From assembly GCF_024734385.1 (NCBI RefSeq), contig NZ_JANHAP010000004.1:62001-126000 (forward strand): DNA of 64,000 nt, written 5' to 3'. The notes below the pieces were generated by a model. That model searched no databases, had not been told where the DNA came from, and saw nothing but the letters and a program-made list of their open reading frames with translations. The translations under genes and the position numbers were made by a program. Below are positions 35,491-44,246 of the stretch, piece by piece. Position 1 is the stretch's first letter. Each line of letters begins with the position of its first letter. This DNA is from Dasania sp. GY-MA-18. GTDB taxonomy: Bacteria > Pseudomonadota > Gammaproteobacteria > Pseudomonadales > Dasaniaceae.

Positions 35491-37845
35491 TTAGAAGCGC
35501 TGGCCAAATCGCACCCCGATTGTTCTGGGCCTATTAACACTGGTCACCCCTTCATCTATAGAGGCATCATAACCGGCATAGACCTTATTCAGCTCTGCCC
35601 GTTCGTCGGTGGCATTATCAATAAAGAAATCAACGCTGGTATTATTGATAGTAAAGCCTGCCGCCAGATTTAACACCTCATAGGAGGACTGTTTAGAGCG
35701 CACACTGACATCTAGCTCACTCCAACTGTCGTCGGTGTAGGAAAACGCCGCCTGACCATAAACGTTAAACTCACCCACATCAGTCGCATAGCGAGCTATG
35801 GCCGTGTATTGAATTTCAGGGACAAAGGGCATTTGTGTTCCCGAAGGGGCCAGCACCTCACCGTCATTAATAATGTCATCGTCCAATTCAGCATCATTAT
35901 AAGAACCGGAGAATTTCAAAATTAATTCATCGGTAGCAGCAAAATCAATATCAAACTCTAAACCGTTTACCGTAGCCTGACCGGCATTATAAATAATCGT
36001 TAGGTTTGAGACGTCAAAGTCTAAAATACTGTACTGGAAATCATCCCACTGCACTTGATAGATGGCACCATTAAAACGCAGGCGCTTCTCTAGCCAACTG
36101 GTCTTCCAACCAAACTCGTAGTTTTTGGTAAAGTCTTCCTCATAACCCGGTATGCCATCTACACGCGCACGGTTAACACCACCCGCCCTATAGCCTTCTG
36201 AGTAGGTGATATAAATCATCAAGTCATCGCTGATGTTATAGGTAAGGTTGCCCTTCCAAATAGAGTCTTCATTGGATTGTTTACCGTCTAATATCTTGGT
36301 ATCAAAACAAGGGTACTGGGGCACATTAGCGCCAGCACCTTCTACAAACTGGCCGTTAATATAATCCCCCGTACAGTGACCAATAAAACCATTAAAACCA
36401 TACAGTTTATTGTCATACTCATAATAACGCGCTCCCACTAGCGCGGTAATATCTTCAGTAATATCAAAGCTTACCTCACCAAATATGGCTTGATCTTGAT
36501 CATTACGAACTTGATGAGTTTGCCAAGTGGTCTTGCCGCCGGGTATAACTGAATCAGCCGAGTTCATATCGGGGACTACCCACTGTAGGTCAAATTCATG
36601 CTCTTGCTCTTGATAAAAGATACCGGCGATAAAGCGCAGGCGCTCATCTTGGGAAGACTGTATACGTAGCTCATGACTGGTGCGATTAAAATTCTCGTCG
36701 CCATCTACATACTGGCTGGGATTGGCGCAGGTCGTGCCATCGGCCTGATAATAAAGACAGTCGTAACCATAGTAGGCATAAACATCTTCTAGATACTCGG
36801 CATATCCGGTGTAATCATATTCAGATATACGATCTCTATCCAAATAAGCTCCGGCATAAACCAAGTCTAAATTACCCACCTTACCCTCTACGGTGAGGCT
36901 GGCTTGATACCACTCTTCATCGTAAAAAGTATCAAAATATTCTTGGGTATTAAGGTCGCCCAATTCATCGGGGTCATGACTGAAAACACCGTTGGACTTC
37001 ATTTCTTGATAAGTGATGCCGGGCGTTACCGTCCAGCGATCATTTAAGTCGACTTTTAATAAAGCCCGCATACCGGAAGTGGTGACATCATTAAAATTTT
37101 CTTCGGCTTTAGATGTTGCCGTAAGGCCGCTAGCAGCAAAAGTTACCGTTCTTTCAACATTATCAATATAACCGCCAGCTTTATCATGCCAGCCCACTAA
37201 ACGCAGGGCGGTATTATCGGCTAAAGGAATATTCACAAAGCCTTCTAAGGTATAGCCCTCATCACCATGCTCAACTTTATTACCGGAGACATCGTAGCCT
37301 GCTTCAAACTCACCCATAACTGGCTTATTGGTGATGATTCTTAAGGTGCCTGACTGGCTGCTCGCACCGAAAAGCGTGCCCTGCGGCCCAGCTAATGTCT
37401 CTATGCGCGCAATATCATAAGCGTGCAGGTCTAAGACCTCATTGATTGTAGTGATGGGTTGTTCATCTAAATATACCCCCACACTAGGCATAGAGGCTGA
37501 ATGGTTACCATCACCACCGCTGCTAATACCTCGCATATAGACTTGGGCTACACCGGGCCTAGTCGTGTCAAAAGATACTGTAGGTAAAAACTGAATATAG
37601 TCATCGAAGCCTTTCACATTGAGGTCACTAAGCGCCTCACCACCCAGAACCTGCACAGAAACAGCCGTATCCTGCAAATTAGCATCACGCTTTTGCGCGC
37701 TGACTATAACCTCTTCCAACACAGGTGCTGCGTTGATGGCATAAGTGGGCAGCAATAAGGCCCCGGCCAACAACTGACGACGGCGCTGCTGCATAAACGC
37801 AGCTAAGCGTGTTTTTGGTATTTTGCTCCAGTATTCATGTATCAA
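35491..37845 (-). CDS. TonB-dependent receptor (paralogue 2)
   Basis: 784 aa as an open frame from TTG at 37845; the ATG at 37794 gives a better signal peptide (MQQRRRQLLAGALLLPTYA) and may be the true start. TonB-box-like PVLEEVIVSAQKRD follows. Plug motifs MRGISSGGDGNHS, RIETLAGPQGTLFGAS and LRIITNKPV; barrel motif ITYSEGYRAGGVNRAR; C-terminal IGVRFGQRF. Ligand unknown. It is divergent from the second TPR-sulfotransferase, repeating the pairing seen at 7-11 kb. Confidence 0.92.
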   Translation of the reverse strand: MIHEYWSKIPKTRLAAFMQQRRRQLLAGALLLPTYAINAAPVLEEVIVSAQKRDANLQDTAVSVQVLGGEALSDLNVKGFDDYIQFLPTVSFDTTRPGVAQVYMRGISSGGDGNHSASMPSVGVYLDEQPITTINEVLDLHAYDIARIETLAGPQGTLFGASSQSGTLRIITNKPVMGEFEAGYDVSGNKVEHGDEGYTLEGFVNIPLADNTALRLVGWHDKAGGYIDNVERTVTFAASGLTATSKAEENFNDVTTSGMRALLKVDLNDRWTVTPGITYQEMKSNGVFSHDPDELGDLNTQEYFDTFYDEEWYQASLTVEGKVGNLDLVYAGAYLDRDRISEYDYTGYAEYLEDVYAYYGYDCLYYQADGTTCANPSQYVDGDENFNRTSHELRIQSSQDERLRFIAGIFYQEQEHEFDLQWVVPDMNSADSVIPGGKTTWQTHQVRNDQDQAIFGEVSFDITEDITALVGARYYEYDNKLYGFNGFIGHCTGDYINGQFVEGAGANVPQYPCFDTKILDGKQSNEDSIWKGNLTYNISDDLMIYITYSEGYRAGGVNRARVDGIPGYEEDFTKNYEFGWKTSWLEKRLRFNGAIYQVQWDDFQYSILDFDVSNLTIIYNAGQATVNGLEFDIDFAATDELILKFSGSYNDAELDDDIINDGEVLAPSGTQMPFVPEIQYTAIARYATDVGEFNVYGQAAFSYTDDSWSELDVSVRSKQSSYEVLNLAAGFTINNTSVDFFIDNATDERAELNKVYAGYDASIDEGVTSVNRPRTIGVRFGQRF

Positions 37846-38092
37846 TCCCCGTTATTGTTGTAGCTATTATTGTTAGAGAACTGAACAGCGGCCGCGTCCT
37901 TGCTTAATGCTATCGCAGCTCATAATTTGTACTCTAGACCGATTCCGTTAAGTTACAAGCCGCCTATAGAAGCCTTATCGGCACAAATGTAAATATAATG
38001 TAACATCCGCTGCGAACTTTGCAGTGTACCCCCTTATTAAGCGATACTATTAGCCGCCTGAGCGCAGTCACAATAATAAAACAGGAAGCCCT

Positions 38093-39751
38093 ATGAGCAC
38101 CGCCGCCAATAACCCCGATGCACCCACCATAGATAGTCTTAACCACAGTGATGCGGCCCTACCCGCCAGCGCTAAAAAACATCCTGAGCTAGTAACAGCC
38201 GCCGAGCACCTACAGCAAGGCGAGCTCTCCAAAGCCGAAACTCTAATTCGCGATGTTTTAAAAAAAGATCCTACAGATGTTTCAGCTATACGCCTGTTGG
38301 CGGATTTAGGCATACGCCTTAATCGTTTTGACGATGCCAAATTATTATTAGAGCGCTGCCTGCAACTGGCCCCCGATTTTCATTTGGCCAGGCACAACTA
38401 CGCCTCGGCGCTAATGCGCAGCCAAAAATTAGAAGCAGCCTTAGAGCAAGCCGAAAAATTACTCAGCTTAGATGCCAATAACGCTAACTATTTATTGCTA
38501 AAGGCGACCATCTTGGTACGCATGGGTGATCATCTTAGCGCCCTGCCTATTTATGAGCAGGTGTTTGCACAATACCCTCATCAAGCCAAAGCTCAACTCA
38601 GCTATGGCCATATTTTAAAAACTTTGGGGCGGGTAGACGAAGCCATTAGTGCCTATAGAAAAGTCATCAAACTAAGGCCAGAGCTGGGCGAGGTGTACTG
38701 GAGCTTGGCGAATTTAAAAACCTTTAGATTTAGCGATGAAGACATAGCCGCTATGCGCCAGCAAGTTACCGAGCAGGGCGGTAATGCCGAGGATCAAAGC
38801 CACCTGGCCTTTGCCCTAGGTAAAGCATTGGAAGATAAAAAGGAGTTTGATGAATCCTTTAAGTTTTATCAGCGCGGTAACGCTATACGCAGCATAGGCC
38901 ATGTGTATAGCCCTAAAAAAAATATGCATAACGCGGTAAGGCAAATTCACACCTGCAATGCAGAGTTTTTTAAGCAACGGCAAGGAGTGGGCTGCACAGC
39001 TAAAGACCCTATTTTTATAGTCGGCCTACCCAGAGCAGGCTCAACCTTATTAGAGCAAATACTGGCCAGCCACTCACAGGTTGAAGGCACCGCTGAATTA
39101 CCGGATATTATTGCTATGTCGCGAATGTTAGGTGGCAAACTAAAAAATAATCCCGCATCAAAATACCCCGAAATTTTAGCCGACCTGCCCCCCGAACAAT
39201 TTAAAGCGCTAGGCGAAAGCTATTTAAAAACGACTCGCATACAGCGCAGTGACACTCCGTATTTTATTGATAAAATGCCCAATAATTTTATGCACATAGG
39301 TTTAATCCATTTGATTTTACCTAACGCCAAAATTATTGATGCTAGGCGCCACCCTATGGCGGGTTGCTTTGCGGGCTTTAAACAATTATTTGCACAGGGC
39401 CAGACCTTTACTTATAAACTGGAGGATATAGGCCACTACTATCGCAACTATGTTAATGTCATGGACCACTGGGACAAAGTACTACCCGGCCGCGTATTGC
39501 GCGTGCAATATGAAGATATGGTGGCCGATGCCGAAACCCAAATACGCCGGCTATTAGAGTATTGCGAGCTGCCCTTTGAAGAACAATGCCTGCGCTTTTA
39601 CGAAACCGATAGAGCCATACGCACCCCCAGCTCTGAGCAAGTGCGACAGCCTATTTTTAAAGAGGGCTTAGAGCAATGGCGTAATTATGAGGCGCATTTA
39701 GGGCCGCTCAAACAAGCCTTAGGGCCGCTGTTAGAGCGCTACCCCATATAA
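38093..39751 (+). CDS. TPR-repeat sulfotransferase (paralogue 2)
   Basis: 552 aa, ATG with AGGA upstream. TPR repeats at about residues 40-290 (AEHLQQGELSKAETLIRDVL, GHILKTLGRVDEAISAYRKV), then a sulfotransferase domain with PAPS loop VGLPRAGSTLLEQIL at 310-324 and DARRHPMAGCFAGF further on. The C-terminal SSEQVRQPIFKEGLEQWRNY is near-identical in pattern to paralogue 1 (SSEQVRQPIYKTGVGHWQNF). Acceptor unknown. It is divergent from a TonB receptor, with 247 bases between the annotated starts for a shared control region. Confidence 0.9.
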   Translation: MSTAANNPDAPTIDSLNHSDAALPASAKKHPELVTAAEHLQQGELSKAETLIRDVLKKDPTDVSAIRLLADLGIRLNRFDDAKLLLERCLQLAPDFHLARHNYASALMRSQKLEAALEQAEKLLSLDANNANYLLLKATILVRMGDHLSALPIYEQVFAQYPHQAKAQLSYGHILKTLGRVDEAISAYRKVIKLRPELGEVYWSLANLKTFRFSDEDIAAMRQQVTEQGGNAEDQSHLAFALGKALEDKKEFDESFKFYQRGNAIRSIGHVYSPKKNMHNAVRQIHTCNAEFFKQRQGVGCTAKDPIFIVGLPRAGSTLLEQILASHSQVEGTAELPDIIAMSRMLGGKLKNNPASKYPEILADLPPEQFKALGESYLKTTRIQRSDTPYFIDKMPNNFMHIGLIHLILPNAKIIDARRHPMAGCFAGFKQLFAQGQTFTYKLEDIGHYYRNYVNVMDHWDKVLPGRVLRVQYEDMVADAETQIRRLLEYCELPFEEQCLRFYETDRAIRTPSSEQVRQPIFKEGLEQWRNYEAHLGPLKQALGPLLERYPI

Positions 39752-39864
39752 AAGCTGATTCGCAATACCCGCCATATTTGTAACAATTTTTTTACAAGCT
39801 TTTCAGGACAGCTTTAATATTATTGCATAGACTTAGCAGCCATCTTTTACAGCCCCTCTGCTGA

Positions 39865-40833
39865 ATGGTGTGCACTATGCCCAACATGACTTTTGAACAA
39901 TTACTGCGCAATGGCCAGCCTATTATTCTCGATGGCGGCTTAGCGACGGAGTTAGAGGCGCAGGGCTATACACTTAACTCTAAGTTATGGTCGGCTGAAC
40001 TACTACTCAATCAACCGCAGGCAATTATCAACGCCCATCGCGCCTATTACGAAGCCGGTGCCAACTGCGCTATCACCGCCAGTTATCAGGCAACCCTTGC
40101 GGGCTTTATGAGCCTAGGCTTAAATGCCGAACAGGCGCAAGACTTAATACTGTCATCGGTGCGCTTAGCCATTACCGCACGCAGTGAATACTTAGCCCAG
40201 CACCCCGATAACAACAGACCGCTATTGGTCGCTGCCAGCGTAGGCCCCTATGGCGCACCTTTAGGCGATGGCTCCGAATATACCGGCAACTACGGCGTAA
40301 GCGATGCCAGCCTGGTTGAATTTCACCAGCAACGCTTGCAATGGCTGGATCAAAGCGGTGCCGATGTATTAGCTTGCGAAACCATACCCAGCCTACAAGA
40401 AGCCAAGGTTTTGCACTCGCTATTAGCCCAATGCCAAACTCCAGCCTGGGTGACTTTTTCCTGCCAAGATGGCCAACATTTAAATGACGGCAGCCCTATT
40501 GAAGCCTGCGCCCAACTCTTTGCTCAGCACCCCAAAGTGCGTGCTATAGGGGTTAACTGCAGCTCGCCACTGTTTATCAATGAATTAATTAGCCGTATCA
40601 AACAAACCGCGCCAGCGCTAGCCGTTGTGGTTTACCCCAACTCCGGCGAACACTATGAGGCCAGCACTAATAGCTGGCACGGAACAGCTAGCCCACTGGA
40701 GTGCGGTGAGGCCGCAGCCAGCTGGCAACAAAGTGGCGCGAGTATTATAGGTGGCTGCTGCCGTATGGGGCCTGAGCATATACGGCAAATTCAACAGCAC
40801 TTACAAGCTTCTTCTCCAGTTTCCAAACTGTAA
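39865..40833 (+). CDS. mmuM: Homocysteine S-methyltransferase
   Basis: 322 aa (ATG 39865; ATG 39877 or 39886 also possible). It transfers a methyl group from S-methylmethionine or SAM to homocysteine, giving methionine. Zn/thiol-activating cysteines are present: Cys232 in GVNCSS and Cys298-Cys299 in GGCCRMGP; the N-terminal LDGGLATELEAQG is typical of MmuM. Eighteen bases separate it from the dimethylarginase gene, so the two are likely one operon handling methylated amino-acid derivatives. Confidence 0.93.
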   Translation: MVCTMPNMTFEQLLRNGQPIILDGGLATELEAQGYTLNSKLWSAELLLNQPQAIINAHRAYYEAGANCAITASYQATLAGFMSLGLNAEQAQDLILSSVRLAITARSEYLAQHPDNNRPLLVAASVGPYGAPLGDGSEYTGNYGVSDASLVEFHQQRLQWLDQSGADVLACETIPSLQEAKVLHSLLAQCQTPAWVTFSCQDGQHLNDGSPIEACAQLFAQHPKVRAIGVNCSSPLFINELISRIKQTAPALAVVVYPNSGEHYEASTNSWHGTASPLECGEAAASWQQSGASIIGGCCRMGPEHIRQIQQHLQASSPVSKL

Positions 40834-40851
40834 ATTTTTAGGAATTATTTT

Positions 40852-41613
40852 ATGTTTAGCAAAGCCATAGTTCGTACTCCCTGCCCCAATTTAATTGCGG
40901 GGATCAGCTCAGCTAATTTAGGCCAGCCCGATTATGCGCTAGCCCTAGAACAGCACCAGCAATATATAAAAGCTTTAGAGCAATGCGGTTTAGCAGTGAC
41001 GGTATTGCCCGCTGACAATGACTTCCCCGACTCCTGCTTTGTAGAAGACACGGCGTTGTGTACGCCTAACTGCGCCATTATTACCAACCCCGGCGCAGCC
41101 AGCCGCCAAGGCGAAGTGATAGACATGGCAAGGCATATACCCAACTTTTACTCGGCCATAGAAACTATAGAGGCGCCCGGCACAGTAGAAGCGGGCGATA
41201 TTATGATGGTGGGCAACCACTACTACATAGGGCTATCGGCTAGAACCAACCAACAGGGCGCTGAGCAAATGATTGCCCACTTAGAAAAGTACGGCCACAG
41301 CGGCTCGGTGGTTAGCTTGTCTGAAGTACTGCATTTAAAAACGGGGCTGGGCTATTTAGAAAATAATAAGCTCTTGGCCTGCGGGGAGTTTTTAACGAAG
41401 CCGGAGTTTCAACAATACACCTTGCTGGAAGTAGACCCCAGCGAGAGCTACGCAGCAAACTCAGTCTGGGTTAATGATACAGTGTTAGTGCCTGCCGGCT
41501 ATCCAAAAACCCAGCAGTTGATAGAGGATCAGGGTTATAAAACCTTGGCGGTAGATGTATCAGAATTTCGTAAAGTGGATGGCGGCTTAAGCTGCTTGTC
41601 GCTGCGTTTTTAA
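40852..41613 (+). CDS. Dimethylarginine dimethylaminohydrolase (DDAH)
   Basis: 253 aa guanidino-modifying enzyme. PDSCFVEDTAL (substrate carboxylates), HLKTGLGYL (catalytic His) and the C-terminal GGLSCLSLRF (nucleophile Cys248) match DDAH. It hydrolyses N-methylated arginines to citrulline and methylamines; arginine deiminase activity is a less likely alternative given the short length. AGGAA ribosome site upstream. It is followed by a strong hairpin shared with the convergent HDOD gene. Confidence 0.9.
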   Translation: MFSKAIVRTPCPNLIAGISSANLGQPDYALALEQHQQYIKALEQCGLAVTVLPADNDFPDSCFVEDTALCTPNCAIITNPGAASRQGEVIDMARHIPNFYSAIETIEAPGTVEAGDIMMVGNHYYIGLSARTNQQGAEQMIAHLEKYGHSGSVVSLSEVLHLKTGLGYLENNKLLACGEFLTKPEFQQYTLLEVDPSESYAANSVWVNDTVLVPAGYPKTQQLIEDQGYKTLAVDVSEFRKVDGGLSCLSLRF

Positions 41614-41637
41614 GCTGCGCGCTTATGCCATGCAACA

Positions 41638-41673
41638 CTTAGGGGCGGGCTTAAGAATATAGCCGCCCCTAAG
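41638..41673. terminator. Bidirectional hairpin between convergent genes
   Basis: A perfect 11-bp stem (CTTAGGGGCGG / CCGCCCCTAAG, 14-base loop) lies between the DDAH and HDOD stops. T-runs are weak, so termination efficiency is uncertain. Confidence 0.7.
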
Positions 41674-41681
41674 CTCTTAGC

Positions 41682-42926
41682 TCAACGCCCATTTAATAGT
41701 GCTCGAATCTCTGCGAGCTGCTCTTGACCCTCTTGGAATATTTCATGGGTTTGCTCTGGGCTGAGAGCAATTTTTTGAAATGCCGGTATGCTAGAAGCCT
41801 CATCAGCAGCATCCATACTGCCACCGCTTTGGGTAGCATACAGAGAGGCGACTTGCACCAAACCACAATAATCCAGCTCATCCTCTCCTTCACGGTGGCG
41901 CAGCCAGTCGCCATACTCCCTGGCCACAGCGACTAACTCGGGGGCGAAATCCCATTTCTCTAACACCATGCCACCTACATGGCCGCTGAGTAACATAATC
42001 ACCGAATCCAAATGTTGCTGGTCAGTACTTAAATCATAAAAGTGCTCAGCAAAGCTGATAATCACCAGTTCGCCTATGCGATGTAACACCCCGGCCAGCA
42101 TAGCCTCGTCTTCATTAAAGGTGGGCAAGTGCTTGGCCAGTACAAAACTAAAAGCGGCCACTTCTATGCTCTGTTTCCACAGCCGCTCCATGCGCTCTAT
42201 AGTGGTGTGGGAGTCAGATTTAAATAAAGATAAAACCGCAAAGCTGGTAACCAACTGTTTGGTGGTTATTATACCTAACCGCGATATCGCGGCCTGGGTG
42301 TTAGTACAACTGGAGACGCCTCGGTATAGCGGGCTATTTGCGGTTTTTAATAATTTGGCGGCAATCGCTGGGTCGGTATTAACCAAGGCGGCAATATCCG
42401 CTAGGTTACTATCTTTATCGTCGGCTTTTTCACGTATTTTCAACGCTGTCTCGGGCAAACTAGGCAACACAAAACGCCCAGCGGCCAACTCTTGCTGAAA
42501 CTCGTGCAGCAATATGCGGCCATCTTCCCCGGCCTGCGACTTCATATCACCCACCACAAAGCCATTAGACTGGTCGTTCATGCCCCTTTGTAGCTCATCT
42601 AATACCGACTTGCTCAGTGAGAAATACAATATATCGCTTGCAGCTACGGCCCGGTACATTCTGGGGCGCAAGCGTGCAATAGGTAGCTTGGCGCGGCTGT
42701 CGCTAGCATTCAACATTTGCTTGCGGCCATCTTTGGCTTCCAGGCTAATCTCACCTTGCACCAGGTAATATTCATCTATATCGATATCGCCTACATCAAA
42801 TAAAACACTGCCTTTGGCGGCGAGTTCTATATCGATATAGACTGCTATTTGAGCAAATAGCTCTTTATCTAAACGATCAAAAGGAGAGTATTGCGCAATT
42901 AATGCTAAATTTTTTTTGCTTTCCAT
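41682..42926 (-). CDS. Cyclic-nucleotide-binding and HDOD domain protein
   Basis: 414 aa, cytoplasmic. Residues about 12-115 resemble a cNMP-binding domain (LFAQIAVYIDIELAAKGSVL, DIDIDEYYLVQGEISLEAKDG). An HDOD domain covers about 155-350 (FVLPSLPETALKIREKADDK, LVNTDPAIAAKLLKTANSPL, MLAGVLHRIGELVIISFAEH). HDOD domains are catalytically inactive HD relatives found in signalling proteins. It probably senses a nucleotide and controls a signalling or c-di-GMP-related output; the partner is not visible. Single gene. Confidence 0.88.
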   Translation of the reverse strand: MESKKNLALIAQYSPFDRLDKELFAQIAVYIDIELAAKGSVLFDVGDIDIDEYYLVQGEISLEAKDGRKQMLNASDSRAKLPIARLRPRMYRAVAASDILYFSLSKSVLDELQRGMNDQSNGFVVGDMKSQAGEDGRILLHEFQQELAAGRFVLPSLPETALKIREKADDKDSNLADIAALVNTDPAIAAKLLKTANSPLYRGVSSCTNTQAAISRLGIITTKQLVTSFAVLSLFKSDSHTTIERMERLWKQSIEVAAFSFVLAKHLPTFNEDEAMLAGVLHRIGELVIISFAEHFYDLSTDQQHLDSVIMLLSGHVGGMVLEKWDFAPELVAVAREYGDWLRHREGEDELDYCGLVQVASLYATQSGGSMDAADEASSIPAFQKIALSPEQTHEIFQEGQEQLAEIRALLNGR

Positions 42927-42997
42927 AACTCAGTGTTATCACCTGTAGATTGCTATTCACTATAGATGATAATAACGGTTACGACGCCTATTCAAAA

Positions 42998-43026
42998 CAA
43001 AAAAACCCGGGCATTGCCCAGGTTTT
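42998..43026 (-). terminator. Rho-independent terminator of the PEP-CTERM gene
   Basis: Hairpin arms AAAACCCGGGC (43002-43012) and GCCCAGGTTTT (43016-43026) with one mismatch and a T-rich tail on the minus strand, 31 bases past the stop. Confidence 0.85.
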
Positions 43027-43056
43027 GTAGATTAATTAAAAACTAAGCTATAGAAA

Positions 43057-43911
43057 TTAAGCTTTCGCTTTTTTGCGACCCCAAATTAAGCCCGCTAAAC
43101 CTAATCCCAATAGGCCTAAGCTGCTAGGCTCGGGAGTACGAATAATGGTCTCCTGTACTTTGATGTCGACAAAAGCTGCGGTAAACGAATCCGCAGTTAA
43201 GCCACCGGCACGCAGTTGATTTAAATCCCATGCCGCACCACCAGTGCCAAAAGCTAATAAGGCATAATCGTTCCAGCTAGAGTTGCCGCTACCATAAGCC
43301 CCTGCACAGGTAGTAAAACCACCACTACCATCGGCCTTGTAGCCGGTACCATCACTGTCCATACCTAAGGCTACTGAGTTATCGCCACAGTATATGCTGG
43401 AGTTAATAACCGCATTTAATAGCGCTTTATCGCTGGCTAAATCGGCTGCCATAGAGGCATAGCTCAAACCTGCATCATGGGTATCGCGATCTTCGTCAGT
43501 GACTAAAATAATATTTCTTACTGAATTGGCTTGGCCGGTATAACCTAGAGCGGTATTAATGCCTGAGTAGCCATCCTCAAGAAAGCCATTGAGTAGTAAG
43601 CCCCCGGTAGCCGTATTAAACTCTGCCGCCGTACCAAACTCACCACCACCCACTAAATGACTATGACCGCCAGTGTGACCGCCACCACCGCCAAAACCGA
43701 CTAATCCATATTGCGCGCTAAACGGATCAGCACCCGCCTCTGCGGCTAAGGCTGTATCCAGTGAGGTTATCATACCGCCTATCCATGCGTGCTCCCCACC
43801 CATCGAGCCGGACTCATCGACCACAGTTACGATGTCTGTCGTAATAGCTGTAGCGAATACCGGTAATGCTGTTGACGCTAATATAGCCACAGCTAACTTT
43901 GTGAATTTCAT
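43057..43911 (-). CDS. PEP-CTERM protein with VWA-like domain
   Basis: 284 aa. Signal peptide residues 1-22. A von Willebrand factor A-like region opens with IVTVVDESGSMGG, giving the MIDAS pattern Asp32-x-Ser34-x-Ser36, and continues with VRNIILVTDEDRDTHD. The C-terminus TPEPSSLGLLGLGLAGLIWGRKKAKA is a PEP-CTERM sorting signal: PEP motif, one membrane helix, basic tail. It is therefore expected to be processed by an exosortase and released or anchored at the surface. No exosortase gene is in the window. GGGAG ribosome site supports the start. Confidence 0.9.
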   Translation of the reverse strand: MKFTKLAVAILASTALPVFATAITTDIVTVVDESGSMGGEHAWIGGMITSLDTALAAEAGADPFSAQYGLVGFGGGGGHTGGHSHLVGGGEFGTAAEFNTATGGLLLNGFLEDGYSGINTALGYTGQANSVRNIILVTDEDRDTHDAGLSYASMAADLASDKALLNAVINSSIYCGDNSVALGMDSDGTGYKADGSGGFTTCAGAYGSGNSSWNDYALLAFGTGGAAWDLNQLRAGGLTADSFTAAFVDIKVQETIIRTPEPSSLGLLGLGLAGLIWGRKKAKA

Positions 43912-44246
43912 TTTATTGATCTCCCTTTAATAAATGTTTTTGCCAAAACAATACATTTCATTGCTGACTGGAGGTCAATATTTGCAATAACTAGACCAAA
44001 CGGATTATTACAATAAAAAACAAAGGCTTAGTAATTCATCTAGCCGCTAGCGTAAAACTATCCGACACGGCAAAAATGCAGCGCTACTGTTTTTAATTAA
44101 CTGTAGGAATATTAAAAACCCTGCTTATTTCTGAGCAGTTTTTACAAGGCTTTTATGTGATATAAGTCACAGTATTTATTTTGTTGGCCTATATATCCCC
44201 TTAAAATCGCTCAAAACAAGGTGATTATTTTTTCGACAGTCGCCAA
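43912..44246. other. Intergenic region between channel and PEP-CTERM genes
   Basis: 335 bases with no credible gene. It is AT-rich, contains the promoter of the PEP-CTERM gene near its left end, and a hairpin at 44114-44143 downstream of the channel gene. Nothing else recognised. Confidence 0.5.
44114..44143 (-). terminator. Probable terminator of the ion channel gene
   Basis: Stem CTGCT/AGCAG with an 8-base loop flanked by A-run and T-run; on the minus strand it ends GGTTTTTAAT, about 100 bases past the channel stop. The stem is only five pairs, so moderate certainty. Confidence 0.5.

Noticed and set aside
35491-37845. TTG at 37845 as secure start of the second TonB receptor
   Set aside because: The GGGGA stretch is only one base from it, and the ATG at 37794 gives a cleaner signal peptide; I kept the longer frame in the annotation but do not trust its start.
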